Origin: Owenia fusiformis
Taxonomy: Eukaryota; Annelida; Polychaeta; Sabellida; Oweniidae
DNA length: 64,000 nucleotides
Direction of reading: 5' to 3'
Assembly (NCBI GenBank): GCA_903813345.2
Contig: CAIIXF020000004.1
Coordinates: 30,881,986 to 30,945,985 of the forward strand
Shown: piece by piece, positions 61,801 through 64,000 of the stretch
Position numbering within the stretch: position 1 is the stretch's first letter
Layout of the letters: each line of letters starts with the position of its first letter
Position numbers and translations under genes: made by a program
Notes under the pieces: model-generated
What the model saw: the letters and a program-made list of their open reading frames with translations, nothing else
Database searches by the model: none
What the model was told of the DNA's origin: nothing

Positions 61801-63895
61801 TAAAACTACTCAGAATCGCCCAGAATTGAAGTTTATTAGTGTGAAACATATTTTGGACGGAGGCAAAAAGGGGAATTTTCATGAACAAATTTAATGTTTT
61901 TGCTGAATCAGCAGTTTTCGCTTTTTACCCCAAAAACCACTGATTTTGACGATATTTGGCTACAATTTTGTCCTTAGTGACCCCTAAATGTCATTTGTTG
62001 TCGTAAATGGGGAAGCCAACGAGTTGCTATTCATCATAAAGATTGAATTTTCCATCTTATGGTTTCCAGTATAGAAAGAAGGTACATATCGGGGTTGCAG
62101 TCAGAAATTGGTGAGTTAAGTGTCAATTTTTGATGTATTTGTTCACTCTGAATGACTACATTCGAGCTAAAAATATCTCAAAAGTCCCAATTCTCTAGGC
62201 CAGAGTCAAAACTGATCAAATTTGTCATCATTTTTCAAATCAGGAGGTTGTTGAATGGAATAAAGTATGAAAAAGTGATGATTTTAGTAAGATTTTGCCA
62301 AAAAGTGGGCCAAATTTGTCCAATTTTCTGGTTCACGGTTCAGTGATTTTGGCTAAAAATCGCAATATGCAATAAAATACTCAATTTCTTGACACGATAC
62401 TGAAAAATGTCACCATCAGGCAGTGGATTTCATGATGTAAATGAAAAACTAGTCAAATTTAAAGGAAAACCATTGGGTTCTTGGAAAAATGACCCCAGGG
62501 GTAATGAAGTAGCCATATTTCTCATAATTGCTGTCAGAATATTCTTAAACTGCACAAAACTACTTGAAAAACTCTAGTAAATTGGAAAAAACGCAATTTA
62601 AAGCCAGAAATCATCCAACCATGTGGCTATTAGGCCCAAATGCCCTAATACGTCACTTCCGCTGAATAGAAAAAAGTAGTATTCAAAAATAAATGTAGTC
62701 CCAACACAATTGTGATCATGACGAGTCAGTAAGCTAGTATGTAGGCACAGTTGTAATCTTTTTGCAATGGCAACATGCCATTTCTTCTGAAAATGCGTTT
62801 ATTTGGGTTATCTGAAGGAAAATTTCGAGTCAAGTGGCGTATTAATTTTGCCTTCATTTTTGTGAATTTCAATTTGTGTCTGCAGAGAGAGGGGGTAGTG
62901 TCACAATTGACCAATTATTTCAAAAAGTAGATGATTGGCCCCTATTGAGTTTAGTGTCAAGATGTAGCTTAGACATAGCTTTAGAACCTCAGATAGGCCA
63001 GTGAGGCCACGTAAATCCATAACTCGAGATAAAAAGTCAGGCGTTTGCCCTTTTGCCCATTGACTAGTATGGTGACGTGAATTAGGGCAGTTTTGCCTGT
63101 ATTACTGTAGGCTATAAGCACAGTGACCTACAGAGGGCGCTATCACAAACAAGTACTGCACGAACCGATAAATTCCCGGGTATTGTAACGCCCTTGGTGT
63201 CGTACGGAACGTATTGGGATTAGTTGTGTACATCAATGAATAAGCACGTTAATCTTGAGTTGTCGCCAAAGCTTGAATAAAGCTCGTGTTTTCAAACTTA
63301 ATTTCCAGTTCTCGTTCAAAAACTTCTGAATTTTTATACTTCTGTAAACTTGTCATGTCTGACTTGAATTGTATCCTGCTGACGCCATGAACGTATGCAG
63401 GTCCTACCAGCAATGCGAAATTTAATATGAGTTCGACTTACTAAGGAACTCCAGCTACGCTACACGTTTTAAAGAGGTACGAGTGACATACGTGTGTGAT
63501 CCCATATGGATTACTATAATCCCCTATCAATTAGTCTTCCAAGGGACATTATTTCAACTATCTTCATAATACCTTCTTAATCGATCAGGCAAGTCAGTAC
63601 TCCGAATCATTAGAGAACCACGCTCACAACTCTACAGGTTCACGTACAAGTTTCCCTAAAACAGTGCAAACGTAACCTCTCTATTTTTTAAAGTAAAATG
63701 ACCCTTTTCGTTTCAGCGCTGGATGGAGGTTGGGGTCCTTGGGGAAGTTACAGCGAATGTTCCAGAAAGTGTGGCGAGGGTCACATGACACGAACCCGAC
63801 AATGCGACAATCCGCCGACACAAAGAAACGGGCGCCCATGTCGGGGTACCTCTTCACAATCCGCCATATGCACTGGGACTGAGTGTGAACTTTAG
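40795..63895 (+). CDS. Secreted multidomain protein: 4 SRCR + 3 TSP1 domains
   Basis: Thirteen exons: 40795-40864, 42438-42770, 43259-43376, 43737-43852, 45154-45288, 47277-47490, 48188-48312, 49015-49206, 49519-49650, 49899-50069, 51202-51372, 51729-51839, 63717-63895. They sum to 2067 nt (688 aa) with no phase conflict or stop. The order is signal peptide, SRCR1 (exon 2), SRCR2 (exons 3-5), SRCR3 (6-7), SRCR4 (8-9), TSP1 (10), TSP1 (11), Cys-rich linker (12), TSP1 (13) and TAG. SRCR domains 1, 3 and 4 have six Cys, the group A pattern; SRCR2 has seven. No transmembrane segment is seen, so the product should be secreted into matrix or body fluid, perhaps for microbe or matrix binding. Nine of twelve introns interrupt after codon base 1, the mark of shuffled extracellular modules. 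The join across the 11.9-kb intron 12 is inferred from phase. No poly(A) signal is visible before the window ends. Confidence 0.85.
41080..41335. repeat. Foldback-family fragments (GGGAGGTTTTGGATA)
   Basis: Phrases TTTATTCCGAGGG, GGCTATGTGCTGGGAGGTTT and CATACCTACTAGGG match the foldback cluster at 3.5-4.9 kb and sequence at 43.43-43.58 kb. It lies in intron 1. Confidence 0.55.
41578..41783. mobile_element. MITE with GGCCxGTAGCCAGG ends
   Basis: Left end TCAGGCCAGTAGCCAGG followed by a G run; right end TCCTGGCTATGGGCCTGTAG, its near-reverse complement. The non-coding interior includes CATGCAGTTTTTCACCATTT. Related copies lie near 19.4 and 28.9 kb. Confidence 0.7.
42438..42770 (+). CDS. SRCR/TSP1 gene exon 2, SRCR domain 1
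   Basis: Acceptor ATTTCAG, donor TTATG|GTATTT. A single exon codes a complete SRCR domain: LVRVVGGTAWSGYVEFLHDG, then W...CNDVWGF, FCQALGF and four further Cys. This region lies before any mobile-element interruption. Confidence 0.88.
43259..45288 (+). CDS. SRCR/TSP1 gene exons 3-5, SRCR domain 2
   Basis: Segments 43259-43376, 43737-43852 and 45154-45288. They carry ARLVDSS, then GRIELNLDGEWIPICYEG, VVCRQLGFNP, DVQCEGKENNVAQC and FLICQG. Seven Cys are present. The exon 5 acceptor (ACAGAG|AC) was chosen by phase and lies at the edge of a 77-bp tandem repeat. Confidence 0.8.
43430..43580. repeat. Foldback-family fragment in intron 3
   Basis: Contains ATAAACCCCATATCCAAAAC and TAGTACATAACCCTTATT, related to 4.50 kb, within imperfect inverted sequence. 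Confidence 0.5.
43885..44045. repeat. Imperfect palindrome around AATATCATTTT
   Basis: Arms TATAGGATATCCTATGATTT and AAATCATAGGATGTTCTTAT flank inner arms ATATCATTTTTATCTACGAG and its near inverse, with a GAGCGAAGCGAACGAG centre. A foldback element is likely. Confidence 0.6.
44046..44308. mobile_element. Foldback MITE with three internal palindromes
   Basis: Terminal arms CTACACTTACAAGGAGTGTA, then CTAAATGTAT, face their inverse at 44277-44306 (TACATTTAGTACACTAAGTG, TAG). Inside are three near-palindromes of the form GGAGTATATCG-TCACGATATCCTCC at about 44137, 44178 and 44205. Confidence 0.7.
44797..45153 (+). repeat. 77-bp tandem repeat running into exon 5
   Basis: The phrase GATTGGTTCC recurs at a 77-bp spacing (about 44802, 44879, 44956, 45033, 45110). 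The last, partial unit ends at the acceptor of exon 5, so part of the splice signal is repeat sequence. Confidence 0.88.
45606..46672. mobile_element. Foldback element with repetitive 175-bp arms
   Basis: The left arm (about 45616-45790) is a run of 15-16-bp units such as AAGTCAACTCAACCC and TTAGTCAAGTCGACCC. The right arm (about 46488-46662) is its near-perfect reverse complement, unit for unit. The roughly 690-bp centre holds two diverged direct copies (CATTTCTRTCRCCTRTAGAT). It lies in intron 5 and has no coding capacity. Confidence 0.82.
46915..47017. repeat. Short hairpin with 22-bp arms
   Basis: TATGACCTGAATCGATTGCA (plus two more bases) is followed about 60 bp later by its exact reverse complement. 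Likely a small MITE in intron 5. Confidence 0.75.
47277..48312 (+). CDS. SRCR/TSP1 gene exons 6-7, SRCR domain 3
   Basis: Segments 47277-47490 (acceptor TTAATAG, donor ATGTG|GTACGT) and 48188-48312 (acceptor TTCCAG, donor GGAG|GTGAGA). They read VSVLRYNKWQAVCPDGW, LCRTLGF, FLTCLGIESQPNECK and LVAGVNCG; six Cys. Confidence 0.84.
48320..48665. repeat. 42-bp minisatellite, about 7.5 copies
   Basis: The unit starts ATGACATGTGACCTGTGTTC and continues AACCAATCACAGACTGAGGA. Because 42 is divisible by three, 14-residue repeats appear open on both strands. It lies directly after the exon 7 donor. Confidence 0.92.
49015..49650 (+). CDS. SRCR/TSP1 gene exons 8-9, SRCR domain 4
   Basis: Segments 49015-49206 and 49519-49650, both with one-base phase at their outer borders. 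They read IRLSNNQLASGTVEIEHDNQ, WGFVCN, VVCKMLGF, YWLGDLECTGVEDDLQQC and LTVSCV; six Cys. Confidence 0.86.
49899..50069 (+). CDS. SRCR/TSP1 gene exon 10, TSP1 domain 1
   Basis: Acceptor ACTTTAG, donor CCAG|GTAAGC. NWGEWGPFSLC has the WxxW motif, then CTLSCGGGTQFRTRQC and three more Cys: a complete six-Cys thrombospondin type 1 repeat. Confidence 0.9.
50176..50385. repeat. Local duplication, copy without MITE
   Basis: Matches 50742-51084 with modest divergence (phrases ATTGATTGCGTGTGGAGTAT, GATGAGCTCTGGAACCTTAA, GAGTTTGGAGGCTGGATA). It preserves the empty insertion site (about 50240) of the MITE found in the other copy. Confidence 0.85.
50742..51084. repeat. Local duplication, copy with MITE inserted
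   Basis: Second copy of 50176-50385, interrupted by the foldback MITE at 50811-50952. It lies in intron 10. Confidence 0.85.
50811..50952. mobile_element. Foldback MITE, GC-rich arms (copy B)
   Basis: Ends ATGCCGTGGTCACATTTGCT and its exact inverse AGCAAATGTGACCACGGCAT; inner arms GGCGCCCGGCCGATT and AATCGGCCGGGCGCC; centre GTTCAAAATTGTATTCAATT. It is related to 16257-16384 but has longer, better-preserved ends. T/A bases next to both ends are compatible with a TA or TTA target duplication. Confidence 0.88.
51202..51372 (+). CDS. SRCR/TSP1 gene exon 11, TSP1 domain 2
   Basis: Acceptor ATCGTAG, donor CCCAG|GTGGGT. NWGGWSFWTECSETCDGGER, then RSC, PC, EEC and GTC: complete six-Cys TSP1 with the WxxW motif. 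Confidence 0.9.
51729..51839 (+). CDS. SRCR/TSP1 gene exon 12, Cys-rich linker
   Basis: Acceptor CGCCAAG, donor TTACC|GTAAGT. It encodes LCPPDMRLMNYVKTQ, then GWTCACKIQCHEHY with four clustered Cys/His. I do not recognise a named domain. Its last 59 nt and its donor form the start of the 100-bp array, so this exon is the likely source of that repeat. Confidence 0.7.
51781..53870 (+). repeat. 100-bp array of 21 copies derived from exon 12
   Basis: The phrase AATACGAGGGGAGATGGATG recurs with a 100-bp period at 51781, 51881, 51981 and on to 53789. Each unit contains the last 59 nt of exon 12, its splice donor CCGTAAGT and 41 nt of intron. Two units are about 104 bp (AATTAAGTAATATATACG variant, near 52285 and 53289). 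Units are 95-100% alike by eye. Confidence 0.95.
53926..54109 (+). repeat. 5' LTR
   Basis: 184 bp, matching 57766-57949 base for base by eye; AATAAA at 54020-54025. It starts with TG, but the shared sequence ends in TATAGAT rather than CA. Confidence 0.85.
54145..54606 (+). CDS. Retrotransposon gag (capsid part), broken before the zinc knuckle
   Basis: A 153-residue frame with the usual Gypsy-type capsid phrases (PKLWRHWISRFERFR; IEEQRQFHNLAQ; HQLIVGMKN). It ends in TAA at 54604. The CCHC zinc knuckle that normally closes gag (CRYCKSKGHYKRAC, about 54739-54780) lies in another frame, joined to pol, so one base appears to have been lost or gained near 54600, unless a programmed frameshift is used. 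Confidence 0.78.
   Translation: MYRLEPPEQFDVTQPKLWRHWISRFERFRTASKLKTEAESNQIDTLIYVMGPKAETIYNTFTYSEDQDKNKYETISKKFEQYFVPKINIIEEQRQFHNLAQTSSVDNFLRELYDKCEVCQFGDKTAQDKEIMHQLIVGMKNKELADKLKIMDC
54602..57574 (+). pseudogene. Retrotransposon zinc knuckle-pol, deletion across RT thumb/RNase H
   Basis: One open frame, with the CCHC knuckle near 54739-54780. Next come protease (LDSGADVSVI, about 54986) and reverse transcriptase, with catalytic Asp in VLDASSSFW and FIDD at about 55829-55840. At about 55895 the text jumps from HDRRLSAVLE straight into KECLAAVWSSEKF, which belongs to late RNase H. The RT thumb and early RNase H, roughly 150-200 residues in the family, are thus missing without loss of frame. 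TDHKPL, the H2C2 zinc finger (HHGHLG...CTHC) and the integrase core (DLCEYKG, DNGPQF, GQVERG) follow, all with key residues. It probably cannot make full-length cDNA unaided. Confidence 0.82.
57575..57765 (+). other. Retrotransposon 3' internal region and purine tract
   Basis: Three tandem copies of a 29-bp unit (ACATAAACATTTAAAGTGAT) follow the pol stop, then AT-rich sequence, then AAGGGGAGA, the likely plus-strand primer. Confidence 0.75.
57766..57949 (+). repeat. 3' LTR
   Basis: Identical by eye to 53926-54109; AATAAA at 57860-57865. Confidence 0.85.
57950..58304. other. Unique intron 12 sequence
   Basis: No gene or repeat recognised between the LTR element and the 1260-bp array. Confidence 0.4.
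58305..61300. repeat. Tandem duplication, 1260-bp period, about 2.4 copies
   Basis: Units start AAGGTATGAGTACCGTAATC at 58305, 59565 and 60825, exactly 1260 apart. Copies 1 and 2 look nearly identical (one C/T difference seen near 59204/60464). The third stops at about 61296. Each full unit contains two palindromes, GCTACAA(C/T)GTAGC and GCTACATTGTAGC. Short frames of 72 and 76 codons recur in each copy but show no known motif. Confidence 0.95.
61301..63097. repeat. Tandem duplication, about 1330-bp period, about 1.35 copies
   Basis: GGCCCAAATGCCCTAATACG at about 61305 recurs at about 62634. The second copy matches the first to about 63097 (GGGCAGTTTTGCCT) with few differences (ATAGTTG against ACAGTTG), then diverges. 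It directly follows the 1260-bp array. Confidence 0.92.
63098..63716. other. Unique 3' end of intron 12
   Basis: No repeat or gene recognised; it ends in the TTTCAG acceptor of exon 13. Confidence 0.45.
63717..63895 (+). CDS. SRCR/TSP1 gene exon 13, terminal TSP1 domain
   Basis: Acceptor TTCGTTTCAG; the first two bases complete the codon left by exon 12. GGWGPWGSYSECSRKCGEGH, then RTRQC, PCRG, ICTGTEC: a complete six-Cys TSP1, then EL and TAG. If exon 12 splices elsewhere, this could instead belong to a neighbouring TSP1 gene. Confidence 0.82.
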
Positions 63896-64000
63896 TGTGG
63901 TTTATTGTCTTGTTACACAAATTGGAGAAAATCTGGACGTGTAATATTCTGACCCAAGGGATACTCTTATTTTCCCATCTGGTTAATGAACACTCTACCT

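Overview
This is eukaryotic, almost certainly invertebrate animal, genomic DNA. It is AT-rich with long GT-AG introns, secreted scavenger-receptor/thrombospondin modules, an animal-type HECT ubiquitin ligase, a Ty3/Gypsy-like retrotransposon and many foldback elements and minisatellites. SRCR plus TSP1 architectures and these repeat types would suit a marine invertebrate (echinoderm, hemichordate, lancelet or lophotrochozoan), but the species cannot be fixed from the sequence alone. No bacterial operons, CRISPR arrays, rRNA or tRNA genes were recognised.

Layout. 1-18626 is gene-poor: no convincing exon, several minisatellites (about 20 bp at 1.8 kb, 100 bp x 17 at 8.2-9.9 kb, 66 bp x 12 at 14.9-15.7 kb, 21 bp at 17.0-17.6 kb) and foldback elements. 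18627-40056 is the main discovery: a 21,430-bp DNA transposon bounded by perfect 22-bp terminal inverted repeats and a perfect 6-bp target duplication (GTTGAT). It carries two convergent, split, apparently intact genes: a zinc-ribbon/HECT E3 ubiquitin ligase on the plus strand (coding exons 22600-33777, 602 or 618 aa) and a two-exon DDE integrase-type transposase on the minus strand (39473-37606, 390 aa). Its introns and spacers hold smaller nested elements.

40795-63895 is a 13-exon secreted-protein gene on the plus strand. I reconstructed it by matching splice phases; the exons sum to 2067 nt (688 aa): signal peptide, four SRCR domains, two TSP1 domains, a short Cys-rich exon and a final TSP1 ending in a stop. 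Its introns are full of repeats. Intron 12 (about 11.9 kb) holds a 21-copy 100-bp array made from the end of exon 12 and its splice donor, a 4-kb LTR retrotransposon with identical LTRs but an internal deletion in pol, and two large tandem duplications with 1260-bp and 1330-bp periods.

How the parts work together: the transposase would recognise the matching TIRs and AT-rich subterminal repeats at both ends of the 21.4-kb element. The HECT ligase is cargo inside the same ends and may modify host or element proteins; that role is inference. The SRCR/TSP1 gene is a separate host gene lying just outside the right end of the transposon.
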